Shown here: in pieces, positions 1 to 10,450 of the stretch
Layout: the number at the start of each line of letters is the position of its first letter
Numbering within the stretch: position 1 is the stretch's first letter
From: Linyphia triangularis
Lineage: Eukaryota; Arthropoda; Arachnida; Araneae; Linyphiidae
Length of the DNA stretch: 64,000 nucleotides
Direction of reading: 5' to 3'
Assembly (NCBI GenBank): GCA_963978545.1
Contig: OZ021725.1
Span: 10,915,346 to 10,979,345, forward strand
The notes under the pieces: model-generated
Databases searched by the model: none
The model's input: the letters and a program-made list of their open reading frames with translations, nothing else
Told to the model about the DNA's origin: nothing
Program-made: the position numbers and the translations under genes

Positions 1-115
1 CTTCAAATCTATAGAACACAACTACCAAGGTAAAGCGCGAGGATATCTAGTTGTGACGGCACGAGGATATATTCATCCAGCAAGAGATGCACGAGGGTAT
101 ATTTATTCCGCTACA
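1..115 (-). repeat. 3' LTR of the Ty3/Gypsy-like element (partial)
   Basis: These bases match 3931-4045 with about four substitutions. In element orientation the LTR starts TGTAGCGG at 115. The remainder lies outside the window. Confidence 0.9.
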
Positions 116-130
116 GACTCCCTCTCTGGG
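116..130 (-). other. Polypurine tract of the Ty3/Gypsy-like element
   Basis: Directly inside the 3' LTR the minus strand reads CAGAGAGGGAGTC before TGTAGCGG. This is the position and composition expected of the plus-strand primer. Confidence 0.6.
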
Positions 131-179
131 TCTGAAGTCGTCCCGACCAGGAGCCAGACACAGAAATGTTCTTGTGATC

Positions 180-1128
180 TTATTTTGGTGAAGGTGAATC
201 TGGGATTGCAGCTTTCTTTTTAGGCCGTCCGCGTTTTCGAAGAGGTACTTTTGGCAGAGAATCTTGACCTTGGTAAGGACACAGTGCTTAACTATGATAA
301 GTACCCAACTTGATTAACCAGTTCATATGTTGTTGGAGATCTTTGAGTCAATATTACATATGGTCCGTCTCTTCTCGGCATAAACTTCGATGTTTTTCCA
401 TGTTTCTTGTTGCTTAAATGATGTGATGTAACCCATGCCATATCGCCAGGAACGTAACGAGGTCCTTCTTTTCGAGATTTATCAGCATAGTCTTTTCGAC
501 GATCCGGCTGTATCTCTACCCTCTCTCGAATTCCTTTCAATGTCTCAGCAAATCTTTTAAGGTAGGGTGTTATTTCTGGGACAAAATTATCATTCTGAAT
601 GATGGCTCTTAGGTCACGAGAAACATCATCAGGAGTTCTCATTTCTCTACCAAAATGTAGGAAAGCAGCAGTCTGTCCTGTACTTTCACATTTCGACGAG
701 TTCATGGCAAACCGAATGGAAGACAACCGCTCTACCCAAGCGCTGTGGTCATTAACGACCAATATCGCTAGGCGCGGCTTTAGATCCCGGTTTTTTCTTT
801 CGACAGGATTTGCTTGAGGGTGATAGAAGGGAGTGAGACTCTGTTTTATGTCAAGGAAATACAACAGTTGTTGCATTATAGCGCTTACGAATTGCGCACC
901 ATTGTCACTAATGACACGACGGCTGAGCCCATATCGAAGAAAAACTTCATTCAAGAGCGTAAGCGCACACTCTTTAGCTGTGGATGTCTCAAGGTAAAAC
1001 AGTTCAATCCATCTGGTGGCGCAGTCTTCGACTATGAAAATCCACTTTTTCCCTCCTTCTGCTTTAGGTAATGGACCAAAGAAGTCAATGGCAATGATTT
1101 CAAATTTTTGGGAATACACAGGTGTTTG
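180..1128 (-). pseudogene. Ty3/Gypsy integrase catalytic core and C-terminal tail
   Basis: The open stretch 292-1119 encodes the integrase core. The catalytic triad is recognisable as Asp in IAIDFFGP (residue ~12), Asp in VISDNGAQF (~72) and Glu in NPVERKNR (~107). A GPY/F-type C-terminal module follows (RRDGPYVI). It is in the same reading frame as the upstream pol part and is separated from it only by a TAA at 1129-1131. The frame closes at 292-294. In another frame, down to a TAA at 180-182, a basic tail with an RGRP AT-hook-like core is readable, suggesting a late frameshift removed the natural C-terminus. The core residues look intact, but with the upstream stop it could only be made by readthrough or internal initiation. 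Confidence 0.85.
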
Positions 1129-2460
1129 TTATAAACCTGAAGGCTTTTGGTTAGAAGCTTTGTATCTACTACAGTCAGGACAATTCTTTACATACTCGGC
1201 AATAGTTTTGAGCATTCTAGTCCAATAATATCGAGTAGCTATCAGTTGAAAAGTTCCTTCTATACCATAGTGAGAAGCAGTAGGATCATCATGATGCTCT
1301 TTCAACACCCACTCTTGCTCATGGGAGGGGACAACTAACTGAGCATCTTCCGATTCTGAATCCGGAGAGAACCGGTAAATAATTCCCTTATTCATTAGAT
1401 AACCCCGTCCAGTCCATCTGGAAACATCTGCATCTTTTCCTTCAAAACTTTCAATGATATTCTTTATGTCATCATCTTTCAGCTGTTCAGTTCGTATCTC
1501 TGCTGGACGTCGAGTAGGAAAGTCAGCAACAATCATACATAGGTCACAAACTTCTTTGGATTCATCATGGTAAGTTTTACATTCCTCAATAACTGCTTCT
1601 GTCAATAAACGATCCAGTTCCTTTCGAAGAATTTCTTTCTTTGGTGGAGGAATCCTATATGGAAGTACGGCCACTGGTGCATGTGTACCGATATCAATGT
1701 GATGTTCTATAAAAGGGGTTGCTTCTCCCCCTGGACGAAACACATCATCGAAATCCTTCGATACAGAATTCAAAGCGTCTCTTTGTTCTACGGTCAATTG
1801 CTGAGAATTCGTGTTCTCTTCGTCACGTAGAGAACACGAATTGATTTTGAAACAAGGTTGAGACGTTAATGTTGGAACACTCTTTTCAGATGCCAATTCG
1901 TAACATTCATGGGGTCTGTCATTGTAAAACCATACATGTTCTTTTAGGTTTAAAACAACTCCAGCTTCTAGTAGAAAATTGATGCCCAACAATGTTCGAT
2001 TTTCTTTTGCATCTGGAAGAACAATCAACTTGATTTGGAACGCTCTTCCTTCAAGTTCAATGGTAACAACAGCAGTGCTTACATTCACCGTAGATTTATG
2101 TCCATTAGCCATGCTCACGACTCGTTGTTCAGGTTTGAATTGTAGTCCTTGTTCTAAAAGAAGATGATGTAGCATCTCTCCTGCAATACAGTGGCTTGCT
2201 CCGCATACAATCCCATACATTCCATTAATTGAGACCTTCAAGTTAGCAACTTGAAAAGGTGCACAGGATTGGAGTTGAATGTTTCCGAAAGAGGCTTCCT
2301 TATCATTTCTTGACTTTGTGCAGGTTGGACATTTGGATTTGATAACATCTGGGGATCCACATCCATAGCACTTAAACGTATTTCCCTCTTCGATCTTGAA
2401 CATCGGTTTGTCCTTCTCGAGTCTTTTAGAGTTGTAGTTATTCTTAAAAGACTTTTGTCT
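1129..2460 (-). pseudogene. Ty3/Gypsy zinc knuckle, protease and collapsed pol with RT/RNase H deletion
   Basis: The frame 1129-2403 opens with a zinc-knuckle-like cluster (CYGCG, CPTC; residues 12-28). A retropepsin-like fold follows, whose active site is degenerate: IVCGASH at residues 65-71 where the family has I-D-T-G-A-S, so the catalytic Asp is gone. At residue ~275 the start of the reverse transcriptase (ELDRLLTEAVIEEC) passes directly into the RNase H/integrase linker. Several hundred residues, including the YxDD box, are missing without loss of frame. The integrase HHCC zinc-binding domain (HH..CPDC, residues ~370-411) is complete. A TAA at 1129-1131 separates it from the integrase core. 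The deletion junction lies near 1570-1582. Confidence 0.85.
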
Positions 2461-3407
2461 GACGTATCATCGCTAGATTGGAAATGTAGACTCTTGTTTC
2501 CAACAAGTTGATCTTCTTTCTTCGTAGTTTTTCGAAGACTGCAGTAAGCATCCAATTTATCTGCAAGCTCACTTGGAGACACCCATCCAGTCCATTCATC
2601 TAAGAAGTGGTCTCTGAAATCCGTAGGAGCTTTTTTCTTGATTTGATCGGAACTTATCAGATCCTTTAAACTGCAAAAATCTTCGATCCTTAACTCACAA
2701 AGCCATCCTTCGAAGTAGCTTCTTATTTCGAAATAAAAATCCCGCCAAGTGCTTTCCTGTCTTTTCTTGTGGTGGCAGAAAAGTTGCCTAAACTTTTCAG
2801 CAGAAAGTTTGAATCTCTTCAAAAGCATCTGTTTGACATTCGTGTATTCTTGTGACGTTTCTTCTGATTTTCTAGCTATTAATGTAGCCACTTCACTTGG
2901 CAGTGATCCTATTAGGTAGGGTACCCAATATGTTTCAGGGACCTGCAAGAATTTTAGCTGTCTCTCGAATAGATTCAAAAATATTGCCATGTCATCTTCC
3001 TTGGGAATAAAACTTGGAATAAGCCTCTTTAAATCAATTCTTTGTTGATTATATTCTGTGTGAGGGACATTTGCAGATGGTGAAGCACATTTTTGAATTT
3101 CGAGCTGTATTCTTAATCTTTCTAGCTCATACTCTTCTTTTCTGCGTGCTTCCTCAATTATTTCTTTTCTGCGTGCTTCTTCAATTCCTTCTTTTGTGCG
3201 TGCTTCCTCAATTTCAAGTACTTCTCTTCTTAAACGATCATCTATTATAGTGGTAAACATTTCCTTAACGAATTCGGTGTCGTAGTTCCGTCAATTAACT
3301 ATCAAATTCTTCAACTCAACTACCTTTAAATCTGAACTCGGATCTTCACCCAATTCTTGTGCCAACAGCTTAAGATCCTCTTTCTTTCCACGCCACAAAA
3401 ATGCCAT
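2440..3407 (-). pseudogene. Ty3/Gypsy gag (capsid) with stop and frame change
   Basis: Gag starts at an ATG at 3405-3407, and the readable frame contains a TGA at 3291-3293. After it the frame is open for about 270 codons. It has a charged coiled-coil-like N-terminal part built of three copies of an EEARRKE-type motif (about 30-bp tandem repeats, 3120-3240). A capsid part follows with the retroelement/SCAN-like signature around VPETYWVPYLIGSLPSEVA. Near 2440-2460 the homologous frame moves by -1 into the frame that holds the zinc knuckle. There is no convincing X-XXY-YYZ slippery heptamer, so a single-base deletion is more likely than programmed frameshifting. The open frame continues to 2238 only as out-of-frame shadow. 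Confidence 0.8.
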
Positions 3408-3782
3408 GGTGAGAGTCAAATCTTAAATGCACTTCAGAATTAACTGATAAAGACCAGTTAATTTGTTTACTTGAAAAATGATTCGCAATATCAGAAACCA
3501 CACTCGGGATTTCTGAAACAATAACTTCAAATGCAAAAGGAAATATCGCCAAATTATCTTTATGATCCGGATGATCCAAAACCTTTAATATTCAACTCGG
3601 GTCGAGTAAATTGCTTTCAAACTATTCCTCTGGGTGAGTAATAACCGAAAAATTATAAGGTTTAACTTAAAGTAGACTAGATATAACCTCCAACATTCAA
3701 ATAAAATAACACTTATCTGTTCCTTTCGTTTTCATCACCGACACATTGACTCATCTCTGGGTAGTTTTCGTATGTTTTCGAG

Positions 3783-3799
3783 CCCCACATTGGGCGCCA
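3783..3799 (-). other. Primer-binding site of the Ty3/Gypsy-like element
   Basis: The minus strand reads TGGCGCCCAATGTGGGG three bases inside the 5' LTR. TGGCGCC at this spot is a usual tRNA-primer complement in LTR elements. The primer tRNA is not assigned here. Confidence 0.75.
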
Positions 3800-3802
3800 C
3801 TT

Positions 3803-4045
3803 TATAGCAGTGATGTCGATGAGATAACAAACTTGTAAATGGTTAAGTGTTTACTATTATAATAATACGAAACGGTTTAAAGAAACAACTTTATTAGTTA
3901 ATACGCCATTCTTCAAACTCAAACTGGTATCTTCAAATCTATAGAACACCACTACCAAAGTAAAGCACGAGGATATCTAGTTGTGACGGCACGAGGATAT
4001 ATTCATCCAGCAAGAGATGCACGGGGGTATATTTATTCCGCTACA
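3803..4045 (-). repeat. 5' LTR of the Ty3/Gypsy-like element (243 bp)
   Basis: It is bounded in element orientation by TGTAGC at 4045 and GCTATA at 3803, next to the primer-binding site. Its distal 115 bp are shared with 1-115. The inner end is inferred from the primer site, because the matching part of the other LTR is outside the window. Confidence 0.8.
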
Positions 4046-5930
4046 AGTTAACATAAATTATGTAAAAAAATTTCAATTTCTGACAAGAATGGAGGCCTTT
4101 TGACCCTTCTAAAAGTACCATATTTATTTTTTACTTGGTTCATTTTATTTTACTAAAATTAATGTTAGGGACAAAGTTAACAATTATACTTATTAAATTA
4201 CAGTAAGTTACATATTTTGATTACAGTCCTCAAGCTGTTTATGATTCTTATTCATCAAAAATTATATTTTCTTTAATGTTAAAGAATGATTTTTAAGTAA
4301 TTGCAATAGTTTTCTATTGTGTACATAGCCCCGTTGGCTCAGCTAGCTAAGGCTCTGGGAACAAACCAGTACCTTGCCGTAACAAAATTGTATGATAATG
4401 CTGCACATAAAATCCTCCGAGGCCTCAACGTCAGGTTGGTCAGGGATGGATTTGGAGAGATGGAGATGCCAGCTCAGATCTCAGCAGGTTTATTTGCTGG
4501 TTAGAGCAGATGGCATACAGCAAAATGTAAGAATAAAAAAAAAAAAGAATTTCCTACCCAAATGTTAATAGTTAAGCATTAGTTTTCTTTTAAAAAAAGT
4601 GTACATATTTTCATTTCTTACAAATTTACCACTTTTCTCTACTTATTTTCTAATTTTCAAATGTAACAGCACCATTTTGACTCTTCCTGCAACACCTATG
4701 ACTGTTGGTCATCTGACTAAATCTAAAAGCATGAGGCTTATTATTATTAAAATGTTTTTGTGCACTATGGCCTTTGTGTAATATTTGCATCAGAAATACT
4801 CCAAATAGTCAAACTAATATAATGTGCATTATACTAGTTCACATATTATTCTGGTCAAATATGACTTGTTCTCTGTCCTAGATATTATAATATATTTAAA
4901 ATTTTTAAACAAATAGAACCAACCAGCACTACAAAATATTCATCCTGTAATGAAATACGAATAATGATATTTGAGTTGAATTTTTTTACAACATACCCTG
5001 TAATGGTGATTGAGCATAGTGGACTGTCATTGACCTAAAGAAGCAAACAAGTTGAACGTTCAAAAGTACTAGTCTAGTTAAATGTTGATTATAAAATAGC
5101 TTTTTTTTTTTTTAGAAAAAAACAAAAGTTTGTATTAATTTTACTCTAAAAAGTTTCTTATTATGTATTATTTTACATTTTATGGCACATTTTTTAACCA
5201 TTTTAACATCTGGCTATTCTTATCCCCTACCACCATAACAAAAATTCCATCTTGTAATGCAATGCGAATCTTGATATTCGAGATGTGTTCTTCATATATC
5301 CACATTAATGTTAATTGAGGATAGTAGGCAGCCCATTTGTTGAAATTTTAGTAAGTTTTCCTAAGAAATATGAACATCAAGAATTAACAATATTAATAGT
5401 AAATAACTACCGAAACATATTTTTAGAAAAAAATATGTCGAATAAGGTTTCCATGTTGCATTACTTTCGAGGCTAGAACCAAAAGATATTTAGTAATGAG
5501 AGCATGTTGTAAAATAACATTGCTCCCTAAAACTAAACACCATTTAGCATGTACCAAGAAAGTTTTACTAATCAACGGTTAAATAAGCATCTCTTTTAAA
5601 CACATAATAATTGGAAACAATAAAAACAATGGTCATACCTTCAAAGAAATAAGTGTTTCCATTAATACTTATAAAATTCAAGTTTGAAGTGGCGAATAGA
5701 AATAGATCACTAAGTCAAACAAAATATACTCTAATTGCCAAAGGGTTTAATTGTGCATGTATAACTGATTTTTGTTGCTAACTAGTTCTTTTAACCCTTA
5801 CAAGCAATACTGAATGTTTAATTAACAATCTCAGTTGTTGGTGTCAAAGCCTATTGCTATGAATATCAACAATGATATGTAAACAAACTCATTTTTATAA
5901 CGTAAACAATTAACTACTGAAAATAGTGTT
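4046..5930. other. AT-rich non-coding DNA with one candidate exon and one diverged duplication
   Basis: Apart from the exon candidate at 4329-4487, no gene is seen. Two segments, about 4918-5035 and 5228-5340, are diverged direct copies sharing TTGTAATGNAATNCGAAT-type stretches and ending in similar GATAGT/CATAGTGG motifs. The rest is unremarkable AT-rich sequence. Confidence 0.5.
4329..4487 (+). CDS. Candidate internal exon, 159 bp, phase 1-1 (unrecognised protein)
   Basis: A stretch richer in G+C than its surroundings is open for 53 codons. It is flanked by a plausible acceptor (pyrimidine-rich run, then GTGTACATAG at 4319-4328) and a donor (CAG/GTTTAT at 4485-4492). The interval is exactly 159 bp, and both borders fall in phase 1 of the same open frame, which gives a symmetric exon. 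The peptide contains LAQLAKALGTNQYLAVTKL and, later, LVRDGFGEMEMP. It has no cysteines, and I do not recognise a family. The open frame also runs a few codons past both borders. It could equally be a dead exon or a retrocopy fragment, and no partner exon was found nearby. Confidence 0.33.
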
Positions 5931-6480
5931 TACTCACCTATTGGACCAATTATAGAAGAGTTAGGTCAAGAGCTTTCATTAGTTAAATACATTATTATTT
6001 TTAATATTTATCCATAATTCATGAAATAAAAGAACACAATGATAATCTTGACGGGAGACTGACAAGCCAAAAACAAACGTAGTTTGATTCAACTAAAAAA
6101 AAATAAAAAAATACAGTATTTAATGTTTACCCACCTATTGGACCAGTTATCGGAAGATCTACGCTACAACATTCGGTAGTTAAAATTTTAAAATAATGAC
6201 TTATTTACCTACAATTTATGAAATAAAAACCACAATCCAGACTAACAAATCAAAAACACTCTTTTATTCAACAGAAAACATAAACTAGTGCATACAATGC
6301 TTTCTCACCTATAGGACCACTTATTGGAAAGTTTAGGCTACAATTTTTGAGAGTTAGAAAATAAAAATTATTATTAATTAATCGTTAATTCATCAAATAA
6401 AAACAGCACAATGTTAATTCAGATTGACGTCCATTTGTTAAAATCCCAGCAGCCATATTGTGACGTCATCACGTCGCACA
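5931..6480 (+). repeat. Three-unit tandem repeat, about 180 bp per unit
   Basis: Units at roughly 5931-6125, 6126-6300 and 6301-6480 each begin with (T)TTACYCACCTATTGGACCA or a close variant. They continue through a shared ATGAAATAAAA block and a CAGACTGAC-like block. The last unit ends near a TGACGTCA-containing sequence (6460-6475). Reverse-complement copies of the last two units are at about 36725-37080. Confidence 0.75.
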
Positions 6481-6489
6481 CGTATTTAG

Positions 6490-7440
6490 ACTATCATTGA
6501 GTGACATAACAATTTTAATTTAGATAAACTTGCAAAAGTTTAGCATTTAAAATCTTGTAATGATGTATATTGTAACTCTCACTTTGCCGTAGTTGCATTT
6601 TAAACATTATCTTTTTTTTTTGTTATATTTTGTTTTATGTATTTTAAATTCATCATTTATTTTGTTTACATTTAGTTTTTACGTTAAAACATAATGTGCT
6701 GAACTGGGTTTTTAAAATAAATTATTGTTAGATCTACAATTGTTGCTTGTTTTTAGCTTAGTTGGTATTGTATTTTATTCTAAAGTTAAATTTTAGGATT
6801 TGATATTAAAATCCTTCTACATTGTTTTTTTAAACTGGATGCTATAGCTGAACATAAGGTACTATGCATATTTTGCTAAAAATGTTTTGTGCTTGTTTAA
6901 AAAAAAAAATTTAAAAAAAAAAAAAAATTATTTGGAGCATGCCAATTAATAAAAAATAGACAATCCATCGTATACTCACCCTAAAAAAAATAACTGAACA
7001 ATACCTATATTTTGTGATGCTAATCTCAGCTGGATCTGTATTGACATCAGTGAAGCTTTGGATCAATAATACTAGTTAGATTGAGGCAAAGTTTAGAGAT
7101 ATATGGCACTCCTTAAAATTATATAAAAATTATCAAGGAATTGTACAAATATAGCGCTCATGATTGGCGGATTATGTGTTCGGACCACGACTACTGCCAA
7201 AGATTGGTGTGTACCTAATACTAATCTGACGTGGCCTCAATATCCTCTCATTAGTATGGTGGGGTCGGACAGAGGGGTTTGCATTAGAAATTTCAGTTTC
7301 GTATTCTTCTAGATGCTCAAAATTACGAGACGTATATGGCTGCGTTAAGCACTTTTTAAGTGGCAAAAATCTTCTGGCCAAACAAAATTACAAATGAAAT
7401 TCTCTTACAAAAACAAAATGAAAATCAATAGATGTGAAAA
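6490..7440. other. AT-rich non-coding DNA
   Basis: Poly-A and poly-T runs are common. A 69-codon minus-strand open stretch (7172-7381) has no recognisable domain, start context or splice sites. I see no supported gene here. Confidence 0.5.
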
Positions 7441-7445
7441 TTAAA

Positions 7446-7690
7446 ATTAGAAGATGGCGCCTAACCGGCCATATATTGAAAATGAGAGATCATGAAATTT
7501 CAAACGTTGCCTTTACTTAGGCACCAGAGGGAAGATACGATGGTACAATATGAAGAAGGATGATGGAGAGATGTAGGGTCAGATGGGCGAGCGGGTGAGA
7601 AGCAGTGGTTGTTGCAGGAGAGGATGGAGAGCTAGACTAAAAGTCTTATGCTCCCCATGGCACAACAGGAAATGATGATGATAATGAACT
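7446..7690 (+). pseudogene. 3' remnant of a non-LTR retrotransposon (RTE-like), with GAT-rich tail
   Basis: Conceptual translation across several stops and shifts gives RRWRLTGHILKM, then an APEGRYDG-like segment, then HGTTGNDDDNE. These correspond to the conserved C-terminal region of arthropod endonuclease/reverse-transcriptase LINE proteins (R-W-x-x-x-G-H-x-L-R-M, then a terminal H-G-T-G-x-D-D-D-x). It ends in a short gatgatgatgat-type tail, as expected for a LINE 3' end. Only the last part of the element survives, and the subfamily is not certain. Confidence 0.6.
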
Positions 7691-8288
7691 AATAAGAAAT
7701 CCACTTGAAAATAAGAACTTTGTTTTCAAAGTCAATAAATGTTAAAATGTACAATCGAATGCAGTTTTCTATGGCACTTTCTTTCTAAATAAAATTTAAA
7801 AATATGTTTTTTCTTGTTTATTTTTTGTACAGGTTGACAACTGCACTCTTGGCACCATTTTCTTTCCGTTATTTTGTACTTAAAATGAATTACATGCGAG
7901 TTCATTCCCCCCCCCCCCCCACACACACACATTTTAAGTTTAAAAAGGTTCCATTTGTGATTTTATGTAAATTTTGATACACTCCAAAAATACTTTTTCT
8001 TGCTTTGGGTTTTATCCTGCATTTAATATTTTGCATACGCAGTGACATAGTTGACATACCATTGGACATGTTTCTTTCAAAATCCCTCAACCAATTGACT
8101 CGTACACAATAAAATCCTTTTTGTTGAATTAATATATTACTGAACTGAATATCTCTAGGATTTAATTTCAGCGAAAACACAGATGAGCATTAGCAGAATC
8201 TGTCAATATAAGAGTAAGGGATGCTCCCCACAAAGTGTAAATATCTAGAATCGGACCTGCAGCCCGAAATTTTTGAACAAGTAAATGT
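7691..8288. other. Non-coding DNA with a C13/(CA)n tract
   Basis: A run of about 13 C followed by a CA repeat lies at 7908-7931. Minus-strand open stretches across it are low-complexity artefacts. Nothing else is supported. Confidence 0.5.
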
Positions 8289-8640
8289 TGTTACGAATTT
8301 TCCACAGAAGCAATGATAGCACGGTTTTTATTAAATAAAAACTACTATTTATTCACTTCAAAAACTCCCAAAATTTATTCATAGACAACAGTGTAATCAC
8401 TCTCAAGCTTCAGTCGAATACAGCGATTATACAAGTTCACTCTAGTAGGTAAACAAAGCGATCAGCTTTCATCGAAGTCTAAAGTCAATCTGAAATTTTC
8501 CCGATCTTCGGTCTTATTTACACCTGGCGCGTGAGACCATTCTCGAAATATCCAGCCAAATTGTCGAAAAAGAAACATCTCGAAATTTCTCGAATGCTTT
8601 AGGTGTTGCCACCTTTTTCTAACCTGTATTATCGCTGTTA
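8289..8640 (-). mobile_element. LTR-like fragment, minus orientation
   Basis: Read on the minus strand, the segment carries a GGTGTAAATAAGACC TATA-like site, an AATAAA signal close to the end, and a terminal CGTAACA at 8289. This is the usual arrangement of an LTR, and the terminal TGTTACGAATTTT also resembles the separate LTR at 8888. The outer left boundary (near 8640) and a target duplication could not be fixed, so it may be truncated. Confidence 0.4.
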
Positions 8641-8883
8641 ATAAATAAAATAAGATAAAATAAATTACAATAGAATTTTAAAATAACACTTCACTATTTA
8701 CACTATATACAGACAATTTGTGCAAAAATATTATCAAATCGAGCCAAATCCTTTCCATAGAGACAGAATATGCTCCTAACAAGAAAAGGGGTCCTATTTT
8801 TATTTGCAATGTTTTTGATTCATCTTCAAATGGTTTTCTTTGTTTTTATATTTTAAGAGAATTATCAATAAAACTTATTAATA

Positions 8884-9630
8884 GTATTGTTACGAATTTT
8901 TGTATATTTGTAAATATTTCGTAGTGTTAATTTTGTAAATAGGAACGTTTATGTACATTTCGCTTAAGGCAGTGCAATAGTTCGTCGTTAGTTGGTTTCC
9001 CGGCAATAGGGGTGTTATCGCTTGATAACAGGTTTTACAGAGGTAACTCTGGGAAGCGAGTTTCAAGGGGCAGGGCATTTAACATTATGGTAATGGGAAT
9101 CTCGTCAAATTGGCGAGATAGAGCCAAGTTGGCGACGGTTTTGGCGACTAATTTTTGTCGCCAAATTTGGCGACATTTTCAGTACATGTATCCCATGTAC
9201 ATGTATATAGGACTTTTCGACTATAATCTGGAAAGTTCTCCCAATGTCTATCTCTGGAAGGTTCACGTATATTCACCACTCCTATATAAGCGCGGCCTGA
9301 GTTGGTTAGTAGTTAGTTGTCTTTCAACGTTCATTGTGAGAGCTGTATTCCTGATTTGAGTAGTTCTTGGATTTTGAGTCACTGAATTAGTTGACTGGAG
9401 ATACTGAGCGAACTGTATTGCATTGTCTTTTGCGGTGATTTAGCAGTTGTTGTCAAGTTTTTAACTGTTGTTTTGTGCTCTATTGAGGTGAAAAGAGCTG
9501 TTCTGTGTCTACTAGAACGATAAGTTCTGGAGTTGTAAGAGAACTGTGAAGAGTTATTTTGGAATAAATTTCTGCAAGTTTTGATCTGCTTTGGCGTCAA
9601 ATCTTTCGAACCCATATAACGCAACAGTAT
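8884..9630 (+). mobile_element. Solo LTR with 4-bp target-site duplication
   Basis: The LTR spans 8888-9626 (739 bp), begins TGTTACG and ends CGCAACA, an imperfect inverted pair. It is flanked by GTAT at 8884-8887 and 9627-9630. Inside are a TATA box (TATATAAG, 9283-9290) in a GC-rich context and an AATAAA at 9563-9568, so the plus strand is the sense orientation. The U3 part has repeated TTGGCGA/TCGCCAA motifs (9108-9175). No internal gag or pol sequence adjoins it, so it is a product of LTR-LTR recombination. A Ty3/Gypsy origin is inferred from the TSD length and the termini. Confidence 0.88.
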
Positions 9631-9952
9631 ATTTAACTAGTAATGTTTTAACTATTTGTTATGCAATATCTGAATATCTTTAATTTGCTGTCAAATCGAA
9701 TACCTTAACGTGTTCTACAGAAATACCTAGATCAGGGGCGTACTGGGATATAAACGATTTTAGTTTTACGCCAGGCCGCATTTAACTAAAATCATATAAA
9801 AGCATACTCTACTTTATTTCGGATATTTGAGAGAACGGGTGTGTGGCATTTGTTAATCCGTTCCTTTCTTGGAAGCCGCTAAACACGTGACATTGTTTAC
9901 TGTGTTGACATGTAGAATTAAATACGCCGTTTAAAATTGATACTCGTATCTA

Positions 9953-10450
9953 TACACTGAGTGGTCAAATTATTATGACCACTGTTATGAGATTTGCAAG
10001 AACTTAACCAGTTCTCCTTTCTCCTAAATATCTTAAAACAATTTATTTATCAACCTTTCATCATGACTGACAGAAAAGAAATCGACCAAAATTCCAAGTG
10101 ATGCCACTCGCGGAAAGCAAAACATGTATAATTTAAAACACAAGATATTTATCTAATAGTTCAGAGTTGATGTCATCACAACCACTCCTTCAATGCAATA
10201 TTGGTCTATCTTTTGCCCTTAATACTCCATGAATTCTTCTTGACATGGGTTCTGTGAGATGTTGGTTGGTGGAATAAAGCATTTAAGATCATATCCAATG
10301 GACTGCATTCTCTAATTCCTTAAGATTTGATGGTACTGTAATCTAGCTGCCTGATGTCTCATTAGATCTCATTCCACAAATTACCATCTGGATTGAAATC
10401 TGGTAATTGTGTAGGCTAACGTGGCAACGTCAATGACTTCAGACACACGG
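9953..10450 (-). pseudogene. Tc1/mariner-like transposase C-terminal remnant with one TIR
   Basis: The right-hand end in element orientation is a TA-flanked terminal repeat starting CACTGAGTGGTCA at 9955. Reading the minus strand inward from about 10445, a degraded frame shows PDFNPDGNLWNEI, matching the S-P-D-L-N-P-I-E-x-x-W-D box of DDE/D Tc1-like transposases. Further on there is a weak counterpart of the C-terminal NSMPRRCQ-type motif. Frameshifts and stops are frequent, and the N-terminal half and the other TIR are absent. Confidence 0.6.

Larger units (their letters stand above)
1..4045 (-). mobile_element. Ty3/Gypsy-like LTR retrotransposon, decayed, left LTR cut by window edge
   Basis: The element reads on the minus strand: 5' LTR at 3803-4045, primer-binding site, gag, zinc knuckle, protease, a stub of reverse transcriptase, integrase, polypurine tract, then the 3' LTR at 1-115 which continues left of the window. 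The 115 bases shared by the two LTRs (1-115 and 3931-4045) differ at about four positions, so the insertion is not very recent. The coding region carries a gag stop, a gag/pol frame change, an in-frame loss of nearly all reverse transcriptase and RNase H, and a stop before the integrase core. It cannot be autonomous. The target-site duplication cannot be checked because the left end is missing. Confidence 0.93.

Noticed and set aside
2440..2460. Programmed -1 frameshift between gag and pol of the Ty3/Gypsy element
   Set aside because: No proper X-XXY-YYZ slippery site is present, and the element carries other disabling mutations, so a simple deletion is the better explanation.
7172..7381. 69-codon minus-strand frame as a small gene
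   Set aside because: No recognisable domain, promoter or splice signals, and chance frames of this length are common here.
7908..7932. Possible CRISPR-like or satellite array at the C/CA tract
   Set aside because: It is simple homopolymer plus dinucleotide repeat; no spaced direct repeats exist anywhere in the window.
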